Part shown: positions 1-10,528 of the stretch, one piece after another
Numbering within the stretch: the stretch's first letter is position 1
Layout of the letters: every line of letters starts with the position of its first letter
NCBI GenBank assembly: GCA_029204225.1
Contig: CM055109.1
Span: forward strand, 32,870,927-32,934,926
DNA from: Diphasiastrum complanatum
Taxonomy: Eukaryota; Streptophyta; Lycopodiopsida; Lycopodiales; Lycopodiaceae
DNA: 64,000 bases
Direction of reading: 5' to 3'
Notes under the pieces: model-generated
Databases searched by the model: none
What the model was told of the DNA's origin: nothing
Seen by the model: the letters and a program-made list of their open reading frames with translations, nothing else
Translations under genes and position numbers: made by a program

Positions 1-146
1 TGAATGATGACCAGTCGATGAGGACGTACTTTAACTATGCCTCACCAACTTTGCCAATAACTGGTATTTCAACCTAGAGGCCACCCAAAAAAGATTGGAC
101 TACATTACAAAGGGCATTTATCTTGTGCTTCTCGACCACTAGTTTT
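1..146. other. unassigned sequence at window edge
   Basis: No convincing coding sequence or repeat was recognised. The stretch abuts the LTR fragment that begins near 147 and may be older LTR or flanking sequence. Confidence 0.3.
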
Positions 147-324
147 GTTCTGATAGGCGTAGTCATGCTTACGGAGAGAGTCGTATAGCTTGTTCCGCTG
201 CGCATGAACAATTTTTTTTCGAGTTCGTTTCTCGTTCATGTTCGTCTTACCCCTCTAAGCTAACTTTTCATTTCTAACATACAATACCTTTCTCAACTCT
301 CGTTCAACTCTCCCTCTCTCCCAC
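147..324 (+). repeat. 3' end of a copia LTR (family C)
   Basis: The sequence around GATAGGCGTAGTCATGCTTA and the following CGAGTTCGTTTCTCGTTC recurs at 11205-11348 and, inverted, at 13465-13620, so it belongs to one LTR family. It ends in CCACA at 324 and is followed directly by a tRNA-primer-site-like sequence, the expected order for a 5' LTR. The last 100 bases recur at 1300-1430. Confidence 0.7.
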
Positions 325-336
325 ATGGAATCCGAT
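325..336 (+). promoter_or_regulatory. degenerate primer binding site
   Basis: TGGAATCCGATC follows the LTR end and differs at three positions from TGGTATCAGAGC, the initiator-Met tRNA complement used by plant copia elements. A leader of about 145 bases separates it from the gag ATG. Confidence 0.55.
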
Positions 337-480
337 CTATTTTCATAGCTTGATAAGCTTCCATAGTACAAGACTCTACTAGTCAATAGAGTAATTGTTT
401 TCTTGTTCTGTATTTTTTGCATCAGATTTTCATACTTAATCATTGATAGTTTCTCCTATCACTTAGACTAATTCTTCCAC

Positions 481-1282
481 ATGGATTCCCAAGGGAAAGC
501 CAGTCCTATCATGGACAAGCTTGATGGAGCCAATTACCATCTGTGGAAATTTAAGATGAAAACTGTACTAATGGCTAAAGAATTGTATGACATTGTTACA
601 GGTGTAGAAGAGAAACCTGATGTAGACGATGCAACAATCGCTAGATGGAAGCTGAAGGATGGAAAGGCTTTCGTGCTGATCATCCTCAACATCACGGATA
701 CCCAAATCGGCCATGTATCTGAGGCCCAGACATCAAAAGAAGTCTAGGACATCTTGAGCACAGTATATGAAGTGTGAGATATAGCTTCCAAGCTATATCT
801 CAGAAAGAAATTCTACTTCCTCAAGATGACGAATGGTGATTCTCTGTAGAATCACATTAATCAGTTCAAGAACTTGCTAAGACAAATGGCCATTGTTGGA
901 TCTGTCATTGACGATCAAGAAGCAGTGATGCAACTGCTTACAAGCTTGCCAAGCTCTTACGACAGCTGGGTGATGATCATTATGACTCATCCAGAATTGA
1001 CTCTTTTGAGAGTCATTACTATGTTGTTGTAGGAAGACACGTGGAGGAATGAAGCCTCAAGTTCCTCAGCTGATTCTCACGTCTTGTACGCCAACAAGAG
1101 CACGACAAAGCAAAAGAAGAAGAAAGGCCCGAAGCAATCAAAGCCAGACCAGAAACCACCTCAGCACAAGGAATAGTCGAATCCGTAGACAAAGAGAAGC
1201 TGTTCTACAGATACTGCAAATGAAACAAGCACAAATACAAGACTACCGAATACTTCGAGCAAAGAACAACCACAAGGGGCTT
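481..1282 (+). pseudogene. gag: broken copia gag (family C)
   Basis: The ATG at 481 opens a frame that starts like copia Gag (UBN2 type: LDGANYHLWKFKMKTVL), the nucleocapsid precursor that packages element RNA. The frame carries stops at 745 (TAG), 775 (TGA), 847 (TAG), 1030 (TAG), 1174 and 1186 (TAG). A zinc-knuckle remnant (CxxC...H) is visible near 1215-1250 in a shifted frame. There is no protease, integrase or RT downstream: the sequence passes straight into an LTR end at about 1283, so pol has been deleted. A sister copy lies at 29500-29945. Gag identity is clear from that alignment; the element is dead. Confidence 0.85.
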
Positions 1283-1430
1283 CGTTGTGCATGAACAATT
1301 TCTGTTCGAGTTCGTTTCTCGTTCGTGTTTCGTTTCTCGTTCATGTTCATCTTACCCCTCTAAGCTAACTTTTTGTTTCTAACATACGACACCTTTCTCA
1401 ACTCTCGTTCAACTCTCCCTCTCTCCCACA
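1283..1430 (+). repeat. truncated 3' LTR of the family C relic
   Basis: This repeats 227-324 closely, with an extra internal CGTTTCTCGTTC unit, and ends in CCCACA at 1430. Only the last ~148 bases of the LTR remain. The next base belongs to a minus-strand copia pol, so 1430/1431 is an insertion boundary. Confidence 0.75.
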
Positions 1431-2401
1431 AACATGAATAAGCTTGATCTCCTTTGCTTGCACTTTCTCCCTCACAAAATGATGTGAAATCTCAATGTGC
1501 TTTGTTCGAGCATGGAAGATTGGATTGTTTGCAAGTTGTTGAGTTGCTTGATTGTCACAATATATGCATGGAATGTCTTCATCCTTGATCACATGAAGCT
1601 CCTCCAAAAGCCATTTAAGCCAAAGAACCTCCTTTGTTGTTGTTGTCATATCTTTATACTTGGATTCTGTTGATGAAAGAGAGATGGTATCTTGCTTTTT
1701 AGAAAGCCAGGATATAGTTCAATGTAGCAAATGCACTTATGGATCTTCTATCCATCTTGTCACCTGCAAAACTTGAGTCCGAATATGCTCTTAAACAAAT
1801 ATTAGTCCTTTCATAAACTATGCCAAAGTCTTTTGTAGCCGAGATGTACCTTAACACACTTTTGGTACTTTTCCAATGACATATTAATGGACTTTGTATG
1901 TATTGACTCAATTTGCCAGCACAAAAACTAAGATCTGGTCTAGTGATGGTTAAGTATATTAAGGAACCAATAAGCATTCTATAGGTAGTGATGTCCTCAA
2001 AGGATGCTTCATCACTTTCCTTAGAAACGTTTACACTTAGTTCCATGGGAGTTTCAACTCCTTTACAATCAATCATGCCAAATTTTGCTAAGATTGATCT
2101 AGCATACTTAGATTGACATATGAAAGTAAAATCATCACTTCTAGTGACTTGTATTCCAAGTATAAATTCTAGAAGTCCTAGATCTGCCATCCTAATTCAC
2201 TAGACAAGGAAATTTTTACATCTTTGATGCCATCTAGATCATTTCCTGTGAGTATAATGTCATCAACATATAAAACTAAGATAATGATCTTCCCATCATT
2301 ACATTTGTAGTACAATGATGGTTCATAAGGACTTACAACAAATTCAATGGAAATAAGATAGGAATGCAACCTAGAGTACCATGCTCTTGGTGCTTGCTTG
2401 A
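1431..2401 (-). pseudogene. pol: 3' half of old copia pol: RT C-terminus and RNase H (element O)
   Basis: Read leftwards on the minus strand, the copia order is clear. KQAPRAWY and the RT catalytic box LYVDDIILTG lie at about 2240-2401, then the RT thumb/connection (MADLGLLEFILGIQV) and RNase H (YSDSSFAGDKMDRRS, then LSSTESKYK and CDNQATQQLA). Frameshifts near 2190 and 1700 separate the pieces. The end of RNase H, which normally contains the ADIFTK motif, is cut off at 1431 by the family C relic. The upstream half of the same gene continues at 6981, on the far side of a younger element; YGLK at 6981-7010 joins KQAPRAW here. Non-functional. Confidence 0.9.
2397..2401. repeat. target-site duplication CTTGA, left copy
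   Basis: CTTGA here and at 6976-6980 flanks the complete element between them. Removing the element and one copy restores the copia RT codon order YGLK-QAPRAW, confirming the insertion point. Confidence 0.92.
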
Positions 2402-3102
2402 TGTGAAAGTACTGTACTTTAGGACCATAAATGGATCTACAAAATATCCACAAGAGTGATTGGATGCTTGCTTAACAATCTATCAAAAAACTAGACACAA
2501 AAAAGTTGATCTAGATTGGCAATTTGACAAACAACAAGCATTAACAATCAAAAGCATTGATAAACATTGAAATCCGAGCCCACACGTGTGTACTACAGTC
2601 TGTAGTACGGCCTTCAACCTGAGAAACAAGTAGAAATTGATTTGGTTTCATTTGGATCACAAAAACTCAATGTACATAGTGAACTAGCTTGAGATTGCCA
2701 ATGAGCTCCAAAAATTTTCTTTCTTCTCACTATGGAGAGAGGGAATACATAGCAAATTCGACTTCCTTCTTGAAGTTAGGTGGATTTCCAGCATGTAATA
2801 AGGAAGTTAACTCACTCTCCTTGACCTAAAATGAAACCCTGGTCTATTTCCTAGAGTTATGCTTGGTAGGTAGCTAGTTGGTCAAATTTTCATCTTAAAC
2901 TTAGGTGTAGGTCCTATAAAGTAGGGATGACCACCAAATAGACATGACCAACTCTCTTGACTTGACCTAACCTACATTAGGATGGGTTTCCCATGTGGCA
3001 TCATGGCCTCACATGTGTGGGACCCACTTGTGTACACAATTTACACTATTCTACATGGTTTTTTATCAAGCTAGATTTGCCAATTTTTGGCAATTCTTCA
3101 CA
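2402..3102 (-). repeat. 3' LTR of element B
   Basis: 701 bases, TG...CA on either strand, near-identical to 6275-6975. On the minus strand it starts TGTGAAGAATTGCC directly after the polypurine tract. It contains a CACACGTGTG palindrome near 2583. Confidence 0.92.
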
Positions 3103-3115
3103 CTCCTCCTCAAAT
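3103..3115 (-). promoter_or_regulatory. polypurine tract of element B
   Basis: On the minus strand TTTGAGGAGGAG abuts the LTR start TGTGAAG. This is the expected plus-strand primer position. The same purine tract is found beside the LTRs ending at 29285 and starting at 56440. Confidence 0.8.
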
Positions 3116-3312
3116 TTAGCTTGATCTATTTACAACTCTCTTGATAGATCAATGAAAGCTTTTAGAAGTGTCTAAAAAATCCAGCTACAAAGAAGGAACT
3201 TTTGAGACTCCAATAGAGAATGATGTCCATGAAGGATCTTTCACCACCTCTTAGAGGATCCCTTACAAGATGTTCCATAAATGTGTCTATATACATGTAG
3301 CACACTTCAAAA

Positions 3313-5469
3313 CTAAACATCATGCCAAGCCATGGATTCCAAGGCATTTTGTGCACTTGAAGATACATCAGTTAAAATATTAAGTGCATAAATAATGTTG
3401 CCAAAGACAACTTGTCTTGCTTGATCCATATGATTGAGCCTAGATGGCTCCATCTTGATACTAAAGGTTCTTCTTGGAGTCCTCGGGTCTTGAGCTTGCT
3501 CCTCCACTTGACTTGACTCCAAACCATCAATGAATTGAATAAGGTGTTGATCCAAAGGTGCTTCTTCAAGTTTACAAATCTTCCACTCTTGAAAGATCAC
3601 ATTTCCACCATTGACAAATTCTTTGGTTGAAAACAAGTAGATTCCACAATCTCTACTTGAAGAGCAAAACACTACCATTATTCCTATCATTGAAATAGGA
3701 TAATCTTTGGTCCTTACATTGGAATGATCATGCACAAAGCATGTGGACACAAAGATTTCCAAAGCAAATGATGTTTCATCTTTTATGACTCTATTCAAAC
3801 AATTACAAAAATAGTTATCCAATGAAATTGCTTTATCAACAACAAATGTAGATTTCAAAGCATCCCATTTCATTGTCTTGTCATACAAAGTAATAAACAC
3901 CATGGATCTCAAAGGTAAGAAACAAGTCACCTCATGTCTACTAATACTTTCCAAAAAGTATTCAAAGATAGTAGACTCTCCAATGCTCACCACCCTTGCA
4001 AGATGCACACTTGAAAGGACAATTTGCATGCAATTTGATGACTCGGCCATTGTCATTGAGGACTCCCTTGGAACTCTCATGCTTTGAGGCTGATCCTCAA
4101 GATCTTCCTCCTTTTGATGCTCCTCCTCAATGCAAGCAAGATCACACTTTGCCAAGATCTCCTCTTGAGTGATCTCCTCCTTCGCCAAGCTCATTCTTTC
4201 AAAAGCAACACTAGCTTCCAACTTAAACAATCTTCCATGTTTAAATCCCTTTGCAATGCAAACATCATTCTTCAAGATGAAGCAAACACCATGCTTAAAG
4301 TGGACATCCAAACCACTCTCTAAGAGTAGACCAGCACTAAGCATATTCTTGGTGATTGATGGTACATAAAGGACATTTTCTAGATCCATGCATTTTGAGG
4401 ATTCTAGATACCAAGAAATGGTGCCAACACCATCTATCCTACACTCTTCATCATTTTCAGTAAAGACAAACTTTTTAGCATCATTGAATGAGTGTAAGGT
4501 TGAGAAAAAGTCCTTTTCACAAGACATGTGGGAGCTAGCCCCACTGTTGATCCACCAATTGTCTCTTGAATTGCTATTGCTTGTTGGTGAGGATGTAGAT
4601 GCCGTCAAGAATACATCTACTTCATCCTCCTCCTCCTCCTTTGCAAGGTTTCCTTGTTTGTCCTCCTCCACTTGTGCTCTTAGCCTCTTGTAGCATTCAG
4701 ATGCATAATGCCCCTTCCTTCCACAAAAGAAGCATTTTTGCTTTGACTTGTCCTTTGAGCTTGATGCATCATCCTCTTCTTTGGCCTCCTTTGGATGCTT
4801 CTTCTTTCCATTGGTCTTCTTTTTGCCCTTGACTGAGAAATTGGCTTTCTCATCACCATCCTGCAAAGACAAGGAACTCATCCTAGATTTTGCATGGAGC
4901 ATCCTACACTCTTCAGCCACTAATACACTGTGAAGTTTTTCTATAGTTGGCAAAGTGTCTTGGATGGCAAAACTTTGGACCAAATTTGCAAAGTCATCTC
5001 CTAGACCATTAAGGACAATTTGTACAAGCTCTCCATCATGAATCTTCTCTCCAATGGAAGCCAACTCCCTATTTAGAGACTTGATTCTGAGTACATAATC
5101 ATGTGCACTCTCCTCACTTCTTCTCATGATTTGCAAAATTTGATTTCTAAACATAAGAACTCTAGAAGTGTTGCTAGACTCATAGATTGATTTTAAAGAC
5201 TCCCAAGCCTCTTTAGCACTAGTACATGCTGATACTTCTCTCAACAAATCATTGCTCACATTCATCATCACACAATGAAGTGCAAGCCTAGATCTCTTCT
5301 TGTATCTAGCTAACTCTTGTGCACCTAGAGGTTCATCTTCATCTTCAATCAAGAACTCATAAAGGTCTTGGAGCACTAAGAGTGACTCCATTCTAACCTT
5401 CCAAATAGCATAATTTGTAGAATTCAACCTCTCACTAGCTTCTAGAAGGTATGCTCCAGCAGATCCCAT
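3313..5469 (-). CDS. Gag-protease-like polyprotein with degenerate C-terminus (element B)
   Basis: An uninterrupted frame of 718 codons from the ATG at 5469 (in-frame TTG at 5493 is less likely). Residues ~10-220 are a copia Gag domain (LLEASERLNSTNYAIWKVRM). A CX2CX4HX4C knuckle (CFFCGRKGHYASEC) lies near 245-260. A protease region near 310 reads WWINSGASSHMS, with Asn where copia proteases have the catalytic Asp of D-S-G. The following ~300 residues hold only blurred traces of the pre-integrase, integrase C-terminal and post-integrase parts (LENVLYVPSITKNMLS; FVNGGNVIFQE; EEQAQDPRTPRRT). No D,D-35-E integrase core, RT or RNase H is present. Gag may still function; protease activity is doubtful. 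Confidence 0.85.
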   Translation of the reverse strand: MGSAGAYLLEASERLNSTNYAIWKVRMESLLVLQDLYEFLIEDEDEPLGAQELARYKKRSRLALHCVMMNVSNDLLREVSACTSAKEAWESLKSIYESSNTSRVLMFRNQILQIMRRSEESAHDYVLRIKSLNRELASIGEKIHDGELVQIVLNGLGDDFANLVQSFAIQDTLPTIEKLHSVLVAEECRMLHAKSRMSSLSLQDGDEKANFSVKGKKKTNGKKKHPKEAKEEDDASSSKDKSKQKCFFCGRKGHYASECYKRLRAQVEEDKQGNLAKEEEEDEVDVFLTASTSSPTSNSNSRDNWWINSGASSHMSCEKDFFSTLHSFNDAKKFVFTENDEECRIDGVGTISWYLESSKCMDLENVLYVPSITKNMLSAGLLLESGLDVHFKHGVCFILKNDVCIAKGFKHGRLFKLEASVAFERMSLAKEEITQEEILAKCDLACIEEEHQKEEDLEDQPQSMRVPRESSMTMAESSNCMQIVLSSVHLARVVSIGESTIFEYFLESISRHEVTCFLPLRSMVFITLYDKTMKWDALKSTFVVDKAISLDNYFCNCLNRVIKDETSFALEIFVSTCFVHDHSNVRTKDYPISMIGIMVVFCSSSRDCGIYLFSTKEFVNGGNVIFQEWKICKLEEAPLDQHLIQFIDGLESSQVEEQAQDPRTPRRTFSIKMEPSRLNHMDQARQVVFGNIIYALNILTDVSSSAQNALESMAWHDV

Positions 5470-5497
5470 CTTACTAGTGACTTCTACAAACAAGAAA

Positions 5498-5838
5498 TAG
5501 ATTTGATTGACTTGAAACTCACAAAGGTCTCACACTTGCAGTGTTTCACTCAAATTTGATTTCTAATCCAAAAAATGGACTTATAATCATAGTTCTATCA
5601 CTTCCTCACAAAGCTGGAATGAAGATAAGATGAAGTGAAAACTACTTTCAAACAAATCTTGCCAAGAAATGGATTTGATTGTCTCTAGAAACTCACTAAG
5701 GTCTCTCTCTTGGAGTTTTTCACTCAAATTAGATTTCTAATCCAACAAATGGACTTATAATCTCAGTTCTAGCACTCCCTCACAAAGTTGGAATGAAGAT
5801 AAGATGATGTGAAATCTACTTACAATCAAATCTTGCCA
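5498..5838. repeat. tandem ~165-base duplication in the leader of element B
   Basis: The block at about 5498-5662 recurs at 5669-5838 with moderate divergence; shared anchors include ATTTCTAATCCAA, AATGGACTTATAATC and GAATGAAGATAAGATGA. It lies in the untranslated leader between primer site and Gag, where packaging or promoter elements could reside. Confidence 0.8.
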
Positions 5839-6262
5839 GTTTTGGCTATTTTTGGACAAAAAAATGACTTAATCTCTTTCTTCCTTCTTGGTGTACTTTC
5901 AAGACCTGTTTTTAACCTTAATAGGACTTGAACTCAGCCTAGATTAATTAGATTCCATGAAACAAATTCAAATCTAATCAATGGCAAATGATCTTGGTAG
6001 ATTATCCTAGGATCTCCACCAAAAATTACACCAATAGCTCACAAATTGAATTTTTTTGGATCAAATGAATACCATGCATTAAATGCAGGTTCAGAGGTGC
6101 CCACACATGTGGACAGTACGGATTTGTACCCCTACCAAGTTTGGGATCAAATCTCCTCACCAAAATCAAGATTCTAGCTTGCCCTCTCAATACTAGTTTT
6201 TAGCACCAAAACTTGCTAAAAATGGATTTGCATTAGATCAATGGCTTATGCTCTTGTACTTG

Positions 6263-6274
6263 GCTCTGATACCA
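6263..6274 (-). promoter_or_regulatory. primer binding site of element B
   Basis: On the minus strand TGGTATCAGAGC, the exact initiator-Met tRNA complement typical of copia elements, immediately follows the LTR end ...TTTCACA. Confidence 0.95.
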
Positions 6275-6975
6275 TGTGAAAGTACTATACTTTAGGACCA
6301 TAAATGGATCTACAAAAGATTCACAAGAGTGATTGGATGCTTGCTTAACAATCTATCAAAAAACTAGACACAAAAAAGTTGATCTAGATTGGCAATTTGA
6401 CAAACAACAAGCATTAACAATCAAAAGCATTGATAAACATTGAAATCCGAGCCCACACGTGTGTAATACAGGCTTTAGTACGGCCTTCAACCTGAGAAAC
6501 AAGTAGAAATTGATTTGGTTTCATTTGGATCACAAAAACTCAATGTACATAGTGAACTAGCTTGAGATTGCCAATGAGCTCCAAAAATTTTCTTTCTTCT
6601 CACTATGGAGAGAGGGAATACATAGCAAATTCGACTTCCTTCTTGAAGTTAGGTGGATTTCCAGCATGTAATAAGGAAGTTAACTCACTCTCCTTGACCT
6701 AAAATGAAACCCTGGTCTATTTCCTAGAGTTATGCTTGGTAGGTAGCTAGTTGGTCAAATTTTCACCTTAAACTTAGGTGTAGGTCCTATAAAGTAGGGA
6801 TGACCACCAAATAGACATGACCAACTCTCTTGACTTGACCTAACCTACATTAGGATGGGTTTCCCATGTGGCATCATGGCCTCACATGTGTGGGACCCAC
6901 TTGTGTACACAATTTACACTATTCTACATGGTTTTTGATCAAGCTAGATTTGCCAATTTTTGGCAATTCTTCACA
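6275..6975 (-). repeat. 5' LTR of element B
   Basis: 701 bases, matching 2402-3102 with about eight differences by eye. On the minus strand it ends CTTTCACA just before the primer site. Confidence 0.92.
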
Positions 6976-6980
6976 CTTGA
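6976..6980. repeat. target-site duplication CTTGA, right copy
   Basis: Pairs with 2397-2401 around element B. Confidence 0.92.
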
Positions 6981-9121
6981 GTCCATAAAGAATCTTCTTC
7001 AAGAAACACACCTTGTCTTCTTCTCCATCTTTGATGAAGCCCTCGGGTTGGCACATGTAGATTTCCTCTTCCAAGAATCCATTAGTGGCATCTTCCTTTT
7101 TCCTTGTTTCTAAAGGAATATGTACATAACAAATACATCCAAAAACTTTCAAATCACTAAGATTTGGCTTTTTGCCATACAATACTTCATAAGGTGTAAG
7201 TCCTTTAATGACACTATTAGTCATTCTATTGCATAGAAAGTTTGCACATAAAATAGCTTCTCCCCAAAATGAAATAGGAAGGAATCTCAAAGCTTTAGCA
7301 CACTCACATAGTGTCCTATTCTTTCTCTCAGCTACTCCATTTTGTTGTGGAGTATATGTGCAAGTAAACTCTCTCCTAATGCCATTAGTTTCACGAAACT
7401 CTTTCATCCTATTGGAGATGTACTCCCCTCCATTATCACTTCTTAATACTTTCAAGCTAGTATTAAGTTGCTTTTCCACAAGAGTTTTGAACTTGACAAA
7501 GGACTAAAAAACTTCACTTTTCTTAGACAAGAGATAAACCCAAGGGTATCTTGATCTATCATCAATAAAAGTGACATACATAAGAGCTCCACCATTAGAT
7601 TCACGTGAAAATGAATGAACATCCGAGTGTATAACGTCAAGAGGAGAGTTAGATCTTGTCAAAAATCTCTTGAAAGGTAGCTTATGAGATTTGGAGAGTC
7701 CACAAGCTTCACAAAGCTTGCCACACTTGGATATGGTTTTGGGAAGTCCACTTGCTAGCTCCTTTGTCACCATGGTCTCCATAGCTTTGTAGTTAGGATG
7801 GCCTAACCTTTTGTGCCATAATTCCACTTGAGTGAGCTCCTCCCTTGCCATGTTCACACTTCCAATTATCACATTAGCATCCAATTTGAATAACCTCCCT
7901 TGCTTGAAACCACTAGCAACACATTTTTCATCTTTCAAGATAGAACATGCTCCGTGCTTAAAATGTACATCTAATCCACTATCCATAAGTTGTCCTACAC
8001 TCAACAAGTTCTTTGTTATTGAAGGTACATAAAGAACATTGTCTAGATCTACTTTTTTAGATGATCCTAGACATAAAGGAATGGATCCAACACCTACAAT
8101 ATCACATTCTTGATCACTTGCAGTGAAGATAAATCTCTTAGAACTATTGTAAGAAAGTAGATTAGAAAAGTAGTCTTTTTGGTGAGTCATGTGGGATCTT
8201 GCCCCACTATCAATCCACCAAGTGTCTTGACTAGACGTTTGTGGAGAGGATACCATCAAAGATAGATTGCACTCTTCCTCCTCCTCCTCAAGCACAAGAT
8301 TGCCTTGATTGTCCTTCTCTTGGGCATTCTTCTTCTTGTAGCACTCAGATGCAAAATGTCCCTTTTTTCCACAAAAGAAACACTTTAGCTTCTTCTTGTC
8401 CTTCTTGCTCTTGCCTTTGGAACTTGATGCTCCATCCTTGCTCTCCATCTCCATGTCTTGAGTCTTTTTGGATGGAAACTTTTTCTTCTTGCCTTTCAAG
8501 GAAAAGTTAGCTTTTTCATCACCATCATTCAAAGATAAGGAATCCTACTTTTGATATGAAGCATTCTACTCTCCTCACTTACAAGCACACTTTGAAGTTT
8601 TTCAATACTAGGAAGTGAATCTTGAATAGCAAAGGTATGAACAAGATTAGAATAATCATCTCCTAATCCATTCAAAATGATTTGAACTAACTAATCATCT
8701 TTGATCTTATCGTCTATAGAAGACAACTCCTTATTCAAAGATTTGATCCTGAAGACATAATTTTGGGCACTTTCACTACTTCCCTTCATGCTTTGAAAAA
8801 TTTGATTCCTAAGCATGAGTATCCTTGAAGTATTCTTGGATCCATAAATTGATTTTAATGAATCCCATGCCTCTTTGGATGTGGTACAAGATGAGATTTC
8901 TTCAAAAGTTCATTACTTACATTCATTTTTATGCAATGAAATGCAACTCTACATCTCTTTTTGTACTTTACCAATTCAACTCCTCCTTGAGGTTCTACTC
9001 CCACCTCAAGTACTATGTCATAAAGATCATGAAATACAAGTAAAGACTCCATTCGAACTATCCAATTAGCATAATTAGTGGATGTGAGCCTTTCACTAGC
9101 TTCGAGCAAAAATCCACCCAT
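6981..9121 (-). pseudogene. gag-pol: 5' half of old copia gag-pol: Gag, protease, integrase, start of RT (element O)
   Basis: From ATG at 9121 the minus strand reads a Gag start (LLEASERLTSTNYANWIVRM), with a frameshift near 8895 and further breaks to 8532. A continuous stretch follows: zinc knuckle CFFCGKKGHFASEC, protease WWIDSGARSHMT (catalytic D-S-G kept), pre-integrase LWHKRLGHPNYK, and integrase with HSDVHS, RSDNGGEY and PQQNGVAERKNRT (D,D,E all present). One in-frame TAG at 7504-7506 interrupts the integrase. Near 7095 the frame jumps from the integrase C-terminus (LETRKKEDA) straight to an RT segment (FLEEEIYMCQPEGF), so roughly 1 kb of linker and RT fingers is deleted. The gene resumes at 1431-2401 beyond element B. 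Confidence 0.9.
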
Positions 9122-9388
9122 CTTGATTTTGCACTAAAAATCTCTCAATTTCGGTGTGTGAGTCAAATTATACAAATTTTTGAATTTTCTCAACCAAAAT
9201 CGGACATGTACAGCCTCACACGTGTGAAAAGTATTCCTACAGCCAACAACAAGTTCTGGTCCAAAAATTTTGAGTATACCTATCAAATCCAACTCGCTAC
9301 ACAAAAATTAGCTAGTTTCCAAAAACTTGCTAATTTGGGCTTAGTTTTGGATCAACCCCATCAATATCAATAAATCCTCTTGTACTTG

Positions 9389-9400
9389 GCTTTGATATCA
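9389..9400 (-). promoter_or_regulatory. degenerate primer binding site of element O
   Basis: On the minus strand TGATATCAAAGC, two changes from TGGTATCAGAGC, directly follows the LTR end at 9401. The leader 9122-9388 lies between it and Gag. Confidence 0.75.
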
Positions 9401-10220
9401 TGTGGAAATCTGCAAAATAGGACCAAGAATGGATCCTAAACTGTTCCACAAGAGGGATTGGATGTTAATACAATTGATCTATCAATCTACACAAGATTTA
9501 GATCAATCTAGATCAATTCTAGGCATGAAAATCTAATAAGAACAATCATTAATGAAGGTAAATGTATTTGCTAGTTTCACACGTGTGAAGACCTGTCAGA
9601 GTACTGACTCCAACCTTAAAACAAAGTACACTATGATAGAAACTCAAAACATTCAAAACAAATGGAGAGATTGACACAAAATGACTTCCAAAATCAAGAT
9701 TGATGTTTCATATTGATTATGCCAAATATGCCTCTATATATACACTTCTTGGAGCTCGAGGTACTGATCATGCATCAGATCTCACACGTGTGAGGATGCT
9801 TTTTCATATGGTGAATCATCATGCAAAATTGACACTTGGATCAAACTTTCTGTTTTGAGCACTTTTGGTCCATTTTCCTACTATATGGAGATCTACTTGG
9901 AAACCTTCTAGAAATCAAATTTTGCCTACTTCAGCTTATTCCACACATGTGAGCAGTCCTCTACACATGGGATATGACACCTATCCTAAGGATGTGGCTC
10001 ATGCAATCAATAGATTGATGCCATGTGTCATATGACTAGAAAACTAGTTTATGGCCTTTTTAGCCACTAGAACTTGAATTAAATCATATGTACAACCTAT
10101 ATGATTATGGTACATGACAAGTACACTAATTTCACACGTGAGAACAGGCTTCACACATGTGTAATTATCCTATATACATGGATTTGGCCTTGACCAAGCA
10201 TATTTTTTGCATTTTTCACA
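9401..10220 (-). repeat. 5' LTR of element O
   Basis: About 820 bases with TG...CA ends, bounded on the left by the primer site. A fragment of the same LTR lies on the plus strand at 12527-12690. It contains a perfect TTCACACGTGTGAA palindrome at 9576-9589 and related CACACGTG boxes near 9780 and 10130. The partner 3' LTR is not in the window. Confidence 0.75.
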
Positions 10221-10528
10221 TACATGGACTGGGATTTTTCGCTTGGTCATACAAAAACATATATCACATATTGTCGATGGTCCTTGAGACCATTATAAAA
10301 GTCTATTCCCTACTATCTAATAATGTGTCTAGCCACTTTAAGAGCGGGGCTAGGACCCCTTCTGGTCCAATATTTTGCATCAACTTAAACAAAATTCACA
10401 ATATTTTGGTGCTTTTTGTCCCAAATTGGCTCGACTTTTGATGTCAAAAATTTGGCTAACAAAAGTCTTTAACAAACTCATAGCTCTTAATACGCACTCA
10501 TCCGAGCCGTAAGAGGTGATTATTTATG
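10221..10528. other. unassigned spacer
   Basis: No gene or recognisable repeat seen; it separates the element O LTR from the family C LTR. Confidence 0.3.

Larger units (their letters stand above)
2402..6975 (-). mobile_element. complete RT-less copia-type retrotransposon (element B)
   Basis: Two 701-base LTRs (2402-3102 and 6275-6975), both TG...CA, flank an internal region with a perfect primer site, polypurine tract and a single long ORF. The element is bounded by CTTGA duplications and sits inside the RT gene of element O. By eye the LTRs differ at about eight positions, so it is moderately young. It encodes Gag and a protease-like domain with a mutated active site, but no RT or RNase H, so it must have moved with enzymes supplied by another element. 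The ORF remains open over more than 700 codons. Confidence 0.92.

Noticed and set aside
1049-1294. 81-codon Arg/Lys-rich ORF
   Set aside because: It is an out-of-frame reading of the family C gag tail; the gag frame through the same bases shows the expected homology with stops.
10157-10441. 94-codon plus-strand ORF
   Set aside because: Starts inside the element O LTR on the strand opposite to its genes and has no recognisable features.
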